Origin: JAAYJK01 sp964501655 | GTDB lineage: Bacteria > Bacillota > Syntrophomonadia > Syntrophomonadales > Syntrophomonadaceae | Length of the DNA stretch: 64,000 nt | NCBI GenBank assembly: GCA_964501655.1 | Contig: CAZCTN010000013.1 | Span: 8,200 to 72,199 of the forward strand | Direction: 5' to 3' | In this document: positions 8,467-17,003 of the stretch, piece after piece | How positions within the stretch are numbered: the first letter of the stretch is position 1 | Layout of the letters: each line of letters starts with the position of its first letter | Position numbers and translations under genes: made by a program | The notes under the pieces: generated by a model | Databases searched by the model: none | Told to the model about the DNA's origin: nothing | Seen by the model: the letters and a program-made list of their open reading frames with translations, nothing else

Positions 8467-10192
8467 TGCTGTCACCCCCCCTTACCTGTGAATAGTAGAT
8501 TTCTTGATATATAGTATTGTTCTGCAGAAGATCCTCATGGGGGCCAACGGCATCGATAACCCCATGGTTCATTATAATTATCCGGTCCGCGTCCATGACC
8601 GAGGCTACCCGCTGGGCAATAATAAATCGGGTGGTTTCCGGAAACTCCTGCCGCATAGCTTGGCGGATGAGGGAGTCAGTGCTGGTGTCTACTGCACTGG
8701 TAGAGTCATCCAGAATCAGAATTTTCGGTTTTTTAAGTAAAGCTCGGGCCATACACAGGCGTTGCTTCTGCCCGCCCGAAAGGTTGCTGCCGCCCTGCTC
8801 GATATAAGTGTCATATCGGTTAGGGAAAGCCATGACAAAATCATGCGCCTGAGTCACCTTGCATACCCGGACCAGCTCTTCATCGGTGGCTTCCTTGTTG
8901 CCCCAGCGCAAGTTTTCCCTGATGGTACCGGAGAACAGTTCATTCTTTTGCAGAACCACGGCTACCGCTTCCCGCAAGGCCCGGATATCATAATTTCGCA
9001 CATCAATTCCCCCTACCAGAACGGCTCCCTGGGTAACATCATAGAGCCGGGGCATCAACTGTACCAGAGTGGTTTTTGAGCTGCCGGTCCCGCCCATAAT
9101 TCCAATGGTTTCGCCTGACTGCACCTGCAAATTCACCTGGTTAAGGGAGAGCTGCCGAGGATTTTTCACATAACTGAAACTGACATTTTGAAAACTTACC
9201 TCCCCGTTTTTCACTTCTAAAACCGGGTTTTCCTGGTTGAGTAAATCAGGTTTTTCTTCCAGTACCTCAACGATTCTTTCCGCCGAAGCCCGGGATATGG
9301 TAATCATGACAAAAACCATGGACAGGATCATCAAGCTGATCAAAATTTGGAAAGCATAAGCAAGAAGGCTCACCAGCTGGCCGGTAGTTAAAGAGGAAGA
9401 TACAATCATCTGGGCGCCGAACCAGGCAATCAGAAGAGTGCAGGAGTACATGGACAACTGCATTAAAGGACTGTTGAAAGCCAGTATTTTTTCGGCTTGG
9501 GAATAATCCTGATACAGCTCTGCTGAAACCGAATTAAACTTGCTTTTCTCATGCTCTTCACGGACGAAAGTTTTTACCACCCGAATGCCGCGCAGGTTTT
9601 CCTGCACTACATTATTAAGCCGGTCATAAGTTTTGAAAACCCGCCGGAAAATTGGATAGGCATGGCTTATTATAAAATACAGCCCCAAACCCAGAAACGG
9701 AATAATGGCCAGGAACACCAGGGAAAGCCGGGGATTAATGCTAAAGGCCATGAGCAGGGCAAAGATAAACATCACCGGACTGCGGACAGCAATCCGGATA
9801 ATCATTTGGTAAGCGTTCTGAACATAAGTAACATCAGTAGTTAATCGGGTTATCAGGCTGGCGGCGGAGAACTTGTCAATATTAAAGAAGGAAAAATCCT
9901 GGACTGCATAGTACATCATTTTGCGCAGATTCTTGGCGTAGCCTGCTGAAGCCTGGGCGGCGAAATACCCGGAGAGAATACCGCAGCTTAGGGATAAGAG
10001 GGCTGCCATCACCAGTACCATGCCCAGGTTGGCAATGACCTTCATATCCCCCGGCTCGATCCCATAATCAATCAGGTAAGCCATGATAAGCGGAATAAGC
10101 ACTTCTATTACCACTTCACCCACTACCAATACCGGGGCTAGAATAGATTCTTTTTTATATTCGCCTATACCCCTTAACAATTGTTTAAGCAT
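8453..10192 (-). CDS. Heterodimeric ABC exporter, subunit with degenerate ATP site
   Basis: 579-residue half-transporter. The ATPase domain has Walker A GGTGSSKTT and a normal LSGGQ signature. Walker B reads LILDDSTSAVD, with Asp in place of the catalytic Glu, and the switch region is IIAQR, with Gln instead of His. These changes are the hallmark of the degenerate-site subunit of BmrCD/LmrCD/TM287-288-type exporters. The partner downstream carries the complementary LSQGQ signature. The start is supported by a GGGGGG site. The tandem-nitrilase gene lies 87 bases upstream on the same strand, so the three may be co-transcribed. Confidence 0.93.
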   Translation of the reverse strand: MLKQLLRGIGEYKKESILAPVLVVGEVVIEVLIPLIMAYLIDYGIEPGDMKVIANLGMVLVMAALLSLSCGILSGYFAAQASAGYAKNLRKMMYYAVQDFSFFNIDKFSAASLITRLTTDVTYVQNAYQMIIRIAVRSPVMFIFALLMAFSINPRLSLVFLAIIPFLGLGLYFIISHAYPIFRRVFKTYDRLNNVVQENLRGIRVVKTFVREEHEKSKFNSVSAELYQDYSQAEKILAFNSPLMQLSMYSCTLLIAWFGAQMIVSSSLTTGQLVSLLAYAFQILISLMILSMVFVMITISRASAERIVEVLEEKPDLLNQENPVLEVKNGEVSFQNVSFSYVKNPRQLSLNQVNLQVQSGETIGIMGGTGSSKTTLVQLMPRLYDVTQGAVLVGGIDVRNYDIRALREAVAVVLQKNELFSGTIRENLRWGNKEATDEELVRVCKVTQAHDFVMAFPNRYDTYIEQGGSNLSGGQKQRLCMARALLKKPKILILDDSTSAVDTSTDSLIRQAMRQEFPETTRFIIAQRVASVMDADRIIIMNHGVIDAVGPHEDLLQNNTIYQEIYYSQVRGGDSNDAA

Positions 10193-10279
10193 CTGTAGTC
10201 CCCCCGAGCCAGGTTATTTTGGTTCTTATCCCTAATGACAAATACTCTTGGGTTCCTTCCCTAATTTAACCTTGCTCAC

Positions 10280-12172
10280 CTATCTCTGGAAAATACCCGG
10301 CTTATTCTGGAAATCACTCCCGCGCGGGAGTTTTCCGGCCTTTCTGGCTTCCCTTAGTTTGGCCAGGGGGACAGTGCTGATGGAAATATTCTCAGTGCCA
10401 ACTCCCGAGTTAAGCAGAACTTGCCGCCTTCCCGGAGTTTTCACCGGACCGTAGACCCCGCTGCCGCCAAACTGCCCTACATTGGCCATAACAATGTACT
10501 GATAAAAACGATGGCTGTCAGCCAGGCAGCAGCGTTCGTAAAGCTGCGTATCGGGATTATTGGCAACTATGAAGAGGATATCCAGGGGCAGGCTGTGATC
10601 CACGTCCGAGTTGATACGGTGGATAATACCAAAGTGGCTGTAATCGTAGCAGATCAATACTCCGAAAGACCAGCTTTCGCCCCAGGTAAATCGGAGCAGC
10701 TTTTCTCCCCTGATCATCTGGAAATGGTCGGAGTCACATTCCTCCTTCGGAGGCAGGAGGGCATCATACTGGGAATGGGTCAGTTTTTGGTACTGAAATC
10801 GCTTTACCTCACCGCTGCCCACCGGCACATAAATGAAACAGCGATTGGCCCCCACAGCCTTTTCCGGGCTTTCCAGGGTATCGGGCTGGGGATCATACTC
10901 CACCCCGCCGATAATTATGGTATTAAATCTGCGGGCAAAGTCCTGCAAATAAGGCTCCATGGTCAGGGGAAGAAAAAGCTCCGGAAAAACCAAAAAATCA
11001 AGGGACTGCCCGTTTTCCTCCAATTGACCGGCCAGAAATTCCAGGTGGGTTCTGACCTTATGGATAAATTCGGAAGCATTATGGGAACATGATATACAGT
11101 AATAGTTGTTCAGGTAAGACTCTTTATCCATGCATTTGAGCTGAACCACCGCAATGTTAAGCTCTTCTTGTTCATGTATGGGAATATATCCCGCCCTTTG
11201 CAGGTCAACCTTTTCCAAACCATCGGGGGATTGCAGTCTCTTCATATAGTCCGGTTCTCCCGGAGTTCGATATTCTTCACTGGGATAAATCGGCGTCCAG
11301 TTAATGGCATCTTCATAAGAATCAATACCGCTGCTCTGGCCCTGGCGAAGTCTGCGCAGATCAGCTATGGGCAGGTTTGCTTCCAGGTAAGCCCTGGTTT
11401 CTCCCTGAGTATAAGCCAAGGCTCCCCCCAGGCTCATGGAGGCCCGTTTGGGTCCATTGTAGCGAAAGGGAGCAAATACTCCGCTGCCGCCGTAGTTGGC
11501 TATGTTGGATATGATAACAAAACAGGAAAACCGGTGAATATCAGCCAGGGCGTATTGCCGAAAAAGGCGAGTACCCGGGTTGAAGGAAGAGACCACCAGC
11601 ATCTCAATATTATGCTTAGAAATATTTTCCAGCACATCGGCATGGGTATAGTCATGACAGCTGATTACAGCTATATTGCCCAGGGGAGTGGAAAAAAGAT
11701 TAATCTCTTCCCCGGGATGCAGTTTTCCCTGGGCATGAAATTTCAGGTCTTCAGTAGAAAAGGAGATCTGGGCAACGATCACCGGCTCATGATGGGGAGT
11801 GATTACCGCAACCGAGTTGGTAATCTGATTGGTATTGTCCCTCATATGGTAACCCAGCCTTACGATAATAAGCTGTTGATTCCGGTCAGCCTGTTGCTGA
11901 TATAGATTCAGGGCAGATGCGTTACCGGGATGTTCTGAAACAACAGCCAGGTCCGTGTCTTCTGGAATGCGCGCCAGCATAGCTTCGATGACTTCCCGGA
12001 AGTCTTCGGGGCTGTCGCCTGCGTTCATCCGGCCCACGTAAATACCTTCCCCAGCCCGACGGCCAATGAGCTGTTCAGGGTATTGTTCCTGTATTAGGAA
12101 AACCTTGATGGGATCTGACTCACTTTGCCTTTTACTGGTATATAATAGCTGGTGATGATGGATTGCTAACAT
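10280..12172 (-). CDS. Tandem carbon-nitrogen hydrolase (double nitrilase-fold protein)
   Basis: 630-residue protein made of two nitrilase-superfamily domains. Domain 1 (about 20-280) offers Glu80, Lys150 and Cys172 (SCHDYTH). Domain 2 (about 338-620) offers Glu398, Lys463 and Cys508 (ICYDYSH). The repeat is visible in matching blocks such as LADIHRF and LADSHRF, and NYGGSGVFAP and QFGGSGVYGP. Both domains keep a Glu-Lys-Cys set, so both may be active. There is no signal peptide or membrane segment. Nitrilase-fold enzymes hydrolyse or condense C-N bonds of amides and nitriles; the substrate is unknown. An AGAGG site precedes the ATG. It lies directly upstream of the ABC exporter pair. Confidence 0.85.
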   Translation of the reverse strand: MLAIHHHQLLYTSKRQSESDPIKVFLIQEQYPEQLIGRRAGEGIYVGRMNAGDSPEDFREVIEAMLARIPEDTDLAVVSEHPGNASALNLYQQQADRNQQLIIVRLGYHMRDNTNQITNSVAVITPHHEPVIVAQISFSTEDLKFHAQGKLHPGEEINLFSTPLGNIAVISCHDYTHADVLENISKHNIEMLVVSSFNPGTRLFRQYALADIHRFSCFVIISNIANYGGSGVFAPFRYNGPKRASMSLGGALAYTQGETRAYLEANLPIADLRRLRQGQSSGIDSYEDAINWTPIYPSEEYRTPGEPDYMKRLQSPDGLEKVDLQRAGYIPIHEQEELNIAVVQLKCMDKESYLNNYYCISCSHNASEFIHKVRTHLEFLAGQLEENGQSLDFLVFPELFLPLTMEPYLQDFARRFNTIIIGGVEYDPQPDTLESPEKAVGANRCFIYVPVGSGEVKRFQYQKLTHSQYDALLPPKEECDSDHFQMIRGEKLLRFTWGESWSFGVLICYDYSHFGIIHRINSDVDHSLPLDILFIVANNPDTQLYERCCLADSHRFYQYIVMANVGQFGGSGVYGPVKTPGRRQVLLNSGVGTENISISTVPLAKLREARKAGKLPRGSDFQNKPGIFQR

Positions 12173-12480
12173 AGTCGTATACCTCTTCTCCCGTTGTTGT
12201 CGGCCATTTCCGCCACTGCAGCCCTCAAACTCATGCAGGTCAGATATCCCGGTAATAATACTCTAATATTCTTTTCTTCCTAACTTTTACATATTCGTCT
12301 TCAACCGGCTTTTTCCTTCTGAAGACAGGGAAACGTTTCTAGCCCACTGAAAAGCCGCCTCTTTCAACCCCTTGGACGTCAGTTCCAATCCCAGCGAGAT
12401 CGTATCCCTTGTCTTCTCCCATATTTTGTCGCCAATTACATTTATATTCATGTATAATCACAAACAGGGATGTGATTTGA
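12173..12480. other. Divergent intergenic region, nitrilase protein / sigma factor
   Basis: 308 bases carrying promoters for both directions. A TATAAT is visible at about 12451-12456, upstream of the sigma-factor gene, without a clear -35. No further structure was recognised. Confidence 0.4.
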
Positions 12481-13083
12481 ATGATCATGATGGCAATCGC
12501 AGCTCTGGAACAAGATGACAGAGCTTTTATGCTAAATTTATATAACGATTATTATGGCCTGGTCAGTAAGAACATTTATCATATTACCCGTGATGCAGAC
12601 AATACCGAAGATCTGATTAATGATACTTTTATTAAATTAATTGAAAATATTTTTTCAATTCGGACTATGGAGAGTTGCAAATTAGCTGCTTATGTTGTCT
12701 ATACTTCTAGGAGCGTAGCAATTAACTTTATCAAGCATCGGGGCGTACAGCAAAAACATGCCTATTATGGAGAAAATACCGATTTAACCGAAAAGATGGC
12801 CAGCCTGGAGGATAGCCCGGAAGACAGGGCCATTCATCAGGAAGAAATAAAAGAGCTGGTAAATACCATTTTCAGACTTCCTGAAAAGCAGAGAGATGTA
12901 CTGTACTTTAAGTACCTGTTGGAAATGAAGGATAGCGAAATTGCAGCAATGCTTAACATAGCTCCGGACAGTGTCCGGCAGTATCTGACCAGAGCTCGGA
13001 GAAACGCCAGAGAGCTTATGTATAGGGAGGTGAATGATCATGCCCAGCAGCAGCCCGAAGAAAATCAGGAAACAGCTATATGA
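12481..13083 (+). CDS. ECF-type RNA polymerase sigma factor
   Basis: 200 residues. Region 2 (about 15-85) includes the acidic TEDLINDTFIKL segment that precedes the -10 binding helix. Region 4 (about 130-185) contains LPEKQRDVLYFKYLLEMKD and a helix-turn-helix DSEIAAMLNIAPDSVRQY. There is no region 1 or 3, as expected for the extracytoplasmic-function group. Several ATGs cluster at the start (12481, 12487, 12490), preceded by AGGG. The next gene overlaps its end and encodes a membrane-anchored protein that probably acts as the anti-sigma factor. Confidence 0.88.
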   Translation: MIMMAIAALEQDDRAFMLNLYNDYYGLVSKNIYHITRDADNTEDLINDTFIKLIENIFSIRTMESCKLAAYVVYTSRSVAINFIKHRGVQQKHAYYGENTDLTEKMASLEDSPEDRAIHQEEIKELVNTIFRLPEKQRDVLYFKYLLEMKDSEIAAMLNIAPDSVRQYLTRARRNARELMYREVNDHAQQQPEENQETAI

Positions 13084-13807
13084 AGACTTTGAAGATAGTC
13101 TGTTCAAATTAGTCATGCATGATGCCTCAGAAAAGCAAGGCCAGCTTTTCCTGGAGGAAAAAGAAAAGCTGAAAGATGATCCGGAGTATTGCCCTTCTCA
13201 GGAAGCAGTACAAAAATTCAGCCGGCAACTGGATGCTCGGCTTAAGAAGACGAAGGCTTATAGCAGCAGGCAGCATTATTGGCCAGCCTTGAATAGAGTG
13301 GCGATAGCCATGTTTATTATCCTGGCTATATTGGGCACCACTGTGGTAACTGTGGAAGCGGTCAGAATCAAGGCCCTGAATTTCTTAATGGAGATTCAAA
13401 AGGAATATACCTCCTTCGAATTAAAGGACAGCGTCAGCCAAAGCCCGGAGGAATTCAACAACAGCTGGCAAAAAGCTTACGCGCCCACTTATATACCGCC
13501 TGGCTATGAGGTGAGCGCAGTATCCAGCGGAGAATTATCAAAAAGTATTGAGTTCCAAAATCCCCAGGGCTCGATTATTACTTTTCTGGAACTGGGCCAA
13601 GGGAACAAGGCCGCTTTGGATACGGAAAATGCCTCAGCTTTTAAAAAAATCGATATCAATGGTTATGAGGGAAGGCTGGTAGTTAAAAACTCTTTGGTTA
13701 CGGTTATCTGGTCAATAGATGACCGCATGTTTATGATTCGGGGGGAAATGGACGAAGAGACGGCGGTTAAGATGGCCGAGGGGGTTAAATATCTGGATGG
13801 AAAATAA
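13040..13807 (+). CDS. Membrane-anchored anti-sigma-like protein with extracytoplasmic DUF4367-like domain
   Basis: 255 residues. The N-terminal cytoplasmic part is charged, one transmembrane helix lies at about 86-106, and an extracellular C-terminal domain of about 140 residues resembles DUF4367 (YIPPGYE near its start; IDDRMFMIRG near its end). GGGAGG lies nine bases before the ATG at 13040; an in-frame ATG at 13034 is too close. It overlaps the sigma-factor gene by 44 bases, the usual arrangement of an ECF sigma with its anti-sigma partner. The role is inferred from topology and position; no zinc-binding anti-sigma motif is seen. Confidence 0.75.
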   Translation: MPSSSPKKIRKQLYEDFEDSLFKLVMHDASEKQGQLFLEEKEKLKDDPEYCPSQEAVQKFSRQLDARLKKTKAYSSRQHYWPALNRVAIAMFIILAILGTTVVTVEAVRIKALNFLMEIQKEYTSFELKDSVSQSPEEFNNSWQKAYAPTYIPPGYEVSAVSSGELSKSIEFQNPQGSIITFLELGQGNKAALDTENASAFKKIDINGYEGRLVVKNSLVTVIWSIDDRMFMIRGEMDEETAVKMAEGVKYLDGK

Positions 13808-13811
13808 AAGA

Positions 13812-13893
13812 AAATATTTACAAAAATAGAAATATGATGTTGCATAAGGCTTCCTTTAATTGTCTTTATTATTGAAAGATATTTTAAGGAGGT
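13812..13893 (+). promoter_or_regulatory. Upstream element shared with the locus at 44952-45035
   Basis: This 82-nt segment upstream of the secreted-protein gene closely matches the segment upstream of the cysteine protease genes. Shared blocks are AAATATTTACAAAAA, GTTGCA, a short stem with a three-base loop (AAGG-CTT-CCTT here), a larger stem TGTCTTT/AAAGATA (13861-13881), and TTTTAAGGAGGT. The small stem has a different sequence but the same shape in the other copy. It may combine promoter and structured leader; no known riboswitch class was recognised. Confidence 0.6.
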
Positions 13894-13901
13894 CTTTACT
13901 G

Positions 13902-14333
13902 ATGAAGAGTATTATCTGTTGGGGAATCATCATTCTGATGGTATTCATTGCCACTCCTGTTTATGCGGCGGATTTGATTGAAAACCCGGGGGAACCAGGC
14001 GTGATAACGCCAAAATTCACTTATATTTCCTGGTTGAGCTCGGGTCTTTCTATTAACTCGTGGGGGAAAGCTACCTGCCTTGGATCTGCTTCAGCTTATG
14101 ACAGTTCGCATACAACCAATCTAACCGTAAAGCTGCAAAAATCCAATGCGGGGGGCTGGAGTACAACCAAATCTTGGTCTGCGTCATCCACCGGTACCTC
14201 TCTGGCCAAAGTTGAAGAGAATTATTACGTTGCCCATGGCACCTATCGAGTTTGTGCCACCGCCAAAGTTTATAATAGTTCCGGGACTTTGCTGGAAAGC
14301 AAATCAGTTTATTCCAATACGGTAACATATTGA
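13902..14333 (+). CDS. Small secreted protein, DUF6147-like
   Basis: 143 residues with a signal peptide (hydrophobic about 4-20, cleavage likely after VYA at about 25). The mature part is a single beta-rich domain dense in Ser, Thr and Tyr. It has repeated motifs of the type 'LSINSWGKATC', 'VKLQKSNAGGW' and 'GTYRVCATAKVY', resembling the small secreted family DUF6147. Function is unknown; such proteins are probably extracellular or wall-associated. AAGGAGGT lies nine bases before the ATG. It follows the sigma/anti-sigma pair and could be its target gene, but it has its own shared upstream element. Confidence 0.75.
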   Translation: MKSIICWGIIILMVFIATPVYAADLIENPGEPGVITPKFTYISWLSSGLSINSWGKATCLGSASAYDSSHTTNLTVKLQKSNAGGWSTTKSWSASSTGTSLAKVEENYYVAHGTYRVCATAKVYNSSGTLLESKSVYSNTVTY

Positions 14334-14341
14334 ACGGCTCA

Positions 14342-14376
14342 AAGACCAGGGGACGGTTCAACCGTCCCCTGGTCTT
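14342..14376. terminator. Bidirectional terminator, GGGGACGGTT-type hairpin
   Basis: AAGACCAGGGGACGGTT pairs perfectly with AACCGTCCCCTGGTCTT, a 17-bp stem with a one-base centre. It separates two convergent genes (stops at 14333 and 14378) and can terminate both. It belongs to the GGGAC-type hairpins also seen near 24.4, 55.0 and 57.1 kb. Confidence 0.8.
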
Positions 14377-14377
14377 C

Positions 14378-15310
14378 TTAATAGGAAAGGTAAACGGCGT
14401 CATCAGGGTTCCATTCCCGGTCTGCAAGGGAAGGAACATCGACTTCAACGGTACGGTCATTAACCCGAACAAAGTAGGTGGTATACGCACCGGTAAATTG
14501 CTTTTGCGCAATAATACCCGGCAGAGAGCCTGATACCTCCGACAGGGTAATTCGCTCCGGTCTTACTGCCGATATCTGCTCCCCTTTCCCCGCCAGGAAG
14601 TTTATCCTGCCTATGAATTCTGCTACAAATCGGCTGGCCGGTGAATCATAAACGGTTTTGGGGGTGCCCACCTGTTCCAGCCTTCCATGGTTCATAACCG
14701 CTATATGATCTGATATACTCAAGGCTTCCTCCTGGTCATGAGTAACATAAACGGTAGTGATACCCAGTTCTTTCTGGATATCCCTGATTTCTTTACGCAT
14801 TTTTTGCCGTAATTTAGCATCCAGGTTGCTTAGAGGTTCATCCAGCAGCAAGACTTTGGGATTCATAACCATAGCCCGAGCTAGAGCCACCCTCTGCTGT
14901 TCACCTCCTGACAGCTGATTCACTGGCTTATTTCGGTAATGCTTCAATCCTACCATTTCCAGCATTTCTTCTCCCTGGGCCAGCATCTCTTTTTTTCCCC
15001 GCTTTTGGAATTTCAGACCGTAGCAGACGTTTTGGATAACGTTCATATGGGGAAACAAGGCATAGCTTTGAAATACCGTGGCAGTAGGCCGCAGATTGGG
15101 TGGAATTAGACTAATATCCCGGCCTTCCAGGATAACTTTGCCGCTATCGGCGGGAATAAACCCTCCCACCATTCTGAGGGTGGTGGTTTTGCCGCAGCCG
15201 GAAGGGCCCAGAATGGACAGCAATTCCCCTTTTTCCAGTTCCAGGTGCAAATCCTCCACTGCCATTGTGTTATTATAGCTTTTACTTAATCCCATCAATT
15301 GCAGGTACAT
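14378..15310 (-). CDS. ABC importer ATPase (Fe3+/spermidine-type)
   Basis: 310 residues. Walker A GPSGCGKTT is at about 36-44, followed by Q-loop FQSYALFP, signature LSGGEQQR, Walker B VLLLDEPLSNLD and switch VTHDQEEA. A C-terminal TOBE-like regulatory domain follows. It energises the membrane permease encoded just upstream. The start at 15310 follows GGGAGGAG; it overlaps the permease gene by 29 bases, so translation is coupled. The order binding protein, double permease, ATPase is typical of Fe3+ (FbpABC/AfuABC) importers, but thiamine or phosphonate transport is also possible. Confidence 0.9.
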   Translation of the reverse strand: MYLQLMGLSKSYNNTMAVEDLHLELEKGELLSILGPSGCGKTTTLRMVGGFIPADSGKVILEGRDISLIPPNLRPTATVFQSYALFPHMNVIQNVCYGLKFQKRGKKEMLAQGEEMLEMVGLKHYRNKPVNQLSGGEQQRVALARAMVMNPKVLLLDEPLSNLDAKLRQKMRKEIRDIQKELGITTVYVTHDQEEALSISDHIAVMNHGRLEQVGTPKTVYDSPASRFVAEFIGRINFLAGKGEQISAVRPERITLSEVSGSLPGIIAQKQFTGAYTTYFVRVNDRTVEVDVPSLADREWNPDDAVYLSY

Positions 15311-17003
15311 ATGTCTCCTCCCTTTTTTCCCTGCCACCATATCGGGGGGAACGTAAAATAAAATAAGAAAATACCAGATTTATGAGCAGGGTAACCAGTA
15401 TTATCATATTGGCTAGAACTGCACTTACCCCTATCTGCCCGGTTTTTATGGCATTAAACATTTGTACCGTAGCCACTTCAGATCCTGGCACCACCAGGAA
15501 TATTATTGCTCCGATGGTTGTCATGGTGGTAGTAAAAGTATTTACAAATCCCAGCAGAAAAGCCGGCTTTAATGAAGGCAATATTATATCCTTGAAAGCA
15601 GTTATCTCGCTGGCCCCCAGGTCCCGGGCGCTGTACTCGGTCTCCGGGTTGAGCTGGGTAAGCACTGCGGTGCCCGCTCTGGTACTGATAGGCAGCTGGC
15701 GATAGATACAGTTTGCCACTACTATAAAAGCAGTACCGGTAAGAATCAAGGGTTTATTATGAAATGCCAGGACATAGGCAATTCCCAGAAATGGACCGGG
15801 TATCATATAGGGCAGGGTGACCAAAAAATCCAAAGTCCTGTAGCCAGGAAACTTCTTCCTTGCCACCATATAGGCAATTATCATTCCTAGCAGAGTACCA
15901 ACCAGGGCTGCAATCAGGGCGTATTCCAGGCTGCGGCCAAAGGCGGCTAAGCGGCTTGCTTCTACAGCCTGAATGTGCCGTAAACTGAAAGAGAAATCCA
16001 CCCCCCAGGTTTTCGCGAAAGCTCCCCAGAGTATGGTGATATACTGTATTAACTGAAATAATATGAAGCTGGCCGTTACCAGGGCCAGGCTATAATTCAC
16101 CCCCCTGGATAATTTCAGGGGGCTTTCGGTGCTCACCCGCAGGGAGAAATATTCCGAATTTTCCACTGTCCTACGGTAGATTATGAACATAAGCAGAGCG
16201 GGTATCATCAAAAGCGTGCCCATAGCTGCTGCTCTGGGCAAGTTATACAAACCTATCACATTCATGTAGGCTTCCGTTGCCAGTACGCTAAAATTACCGC
16301 CTATTATCGCCGGGGTGCCAAAGTCTGCCAGTGACTGTATGAAGGCTATCAGCGCAGCGGCAATAATACCAGGTTTCGCCAGGGGAATGGTAATTTTCAA
16401 CAATGTCCTAAGACTGTCCGCCCCCAGGTCCAGAGAGGCCTGCTCCAGGCTTTTGTCAATTCCCCGCAAAACACCCAAAATAATCAAGGCGGCCAGGGAG
16501 GCATGGCCCAAAGCCTGCATAATTACCACCCCATGCCATCCATAAGGATTGATGGTTAATCCCAGCAGGTGATAGGTTATAATTCCTCGACGGCCAAACA
16601 GCATGATATATGATAAGGCAGAAACAAACGGCGGCGAAATCATGGTCAGCAGCAGCACCGCAAAAGTCAGTCTCTTGCCGCGATTTTGGGAATGACTAAC
16701 AAACAAAGCTATAAACAGTCCAATAACTACTGCCAGCACGGTAGAAAAAACCGATACAAATATACTATTTAACAAAAGCTGTTTGTTTTGGGTAAAAAGC
16801 TTAATGTATTCAGCCAGAGTGAACTGTCCGTCATAATAAACGCTTTTCACCATTATCGCTATGCTGGGCCACAATATAAAGACCAGAACACTGGCTGCTA
16901 TTAGAACATAAATTAAGCCTGCCAGTAAATCAGAAAAAGAGGTGCCTTTAAAAGGCACCCCTTTTTTAAGCTTATTGCCCATACCGTGTCTGCCACTGTT
17001 CAA
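15282..17003 (-). CDS. Fused double ABC importer permease (FbpB-like)
   Basis: About 570 residues with two six-helix permease halves in one chain. Each half has an EAA-type loop: EQASLDLGADSLRTLLKITIP in the first and EYSARDLGASEITAFKDIILP in the second. This fusion is typical of Fe3+ importers. The start is uncertain: a TTG at 17003 has AGGGA upstream, and an ATG at 16982 is also possible. Both overlap the binding-protein gene. A terminator-like hairpin lies inside the first codons (16932-16963), which is unusual. Confidence 0.9.
   Translation of the reverse strand: MNSGRHGMGNKLKKGVPFKGTSFSDLLAGLIYVLIAASVLVFILWPSIAIMVKSVYYDGQFTLAEYIKLFTQNKQLLLNSIFVSVFSTVLAVVIGLFIALFVSHSQNRGKRLTFAVLLLTMISPPFVSALSYIMLFGRRGIITYHLLGLTINPYGWHGVVIMQALGHASLAALIILGVLRGIDKSLEQASLDLGADSLRTLLKITIPLAKPGIIAAALIAFIQSLADFGTPAIIGGNFSVLATEAYMNVIGLYNLPRAAAMGTLLMIPALLMFIIYRRTVENSEYFSLRVSTESPLKLSRGVNYSLALVTASFILFQLIQYITILWGAFAKTWGVDFSFSLRHIQAVEASRLAAFGRSLEYALIAALVGTLLGMIIAYMVARKKFPGYRTLDFLVTLPYMIPGPFLGIAYVLAFHNKPLILTGTAFIVVANCIYRQLPISTRAGTAVLTQLNPETEYSARDLGASEITAFKDIILPSLKPAFLLGFVNTFTTTMTTIGAIIFLVVPGSEVATVQMFNAIKTGQIGVSAVLANMIILVTLLINLVFSYFILRSPRYGGREKREETYVPAIDGIK
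16932..16963 (-). terminator. Terminator-like hairpin inside the permease start
   Basis: On the minus strand GGTGCCTTT pairs with AAAGGCACC across a single unpaired base and is followed by TCTTTTT. It is built like an intrinsic terminator but lies about 6-15 codons into the permease open frame, just after the binding-protein stop. It could attenuate permease expression relative to the binding protein. Confidence 0.55.
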
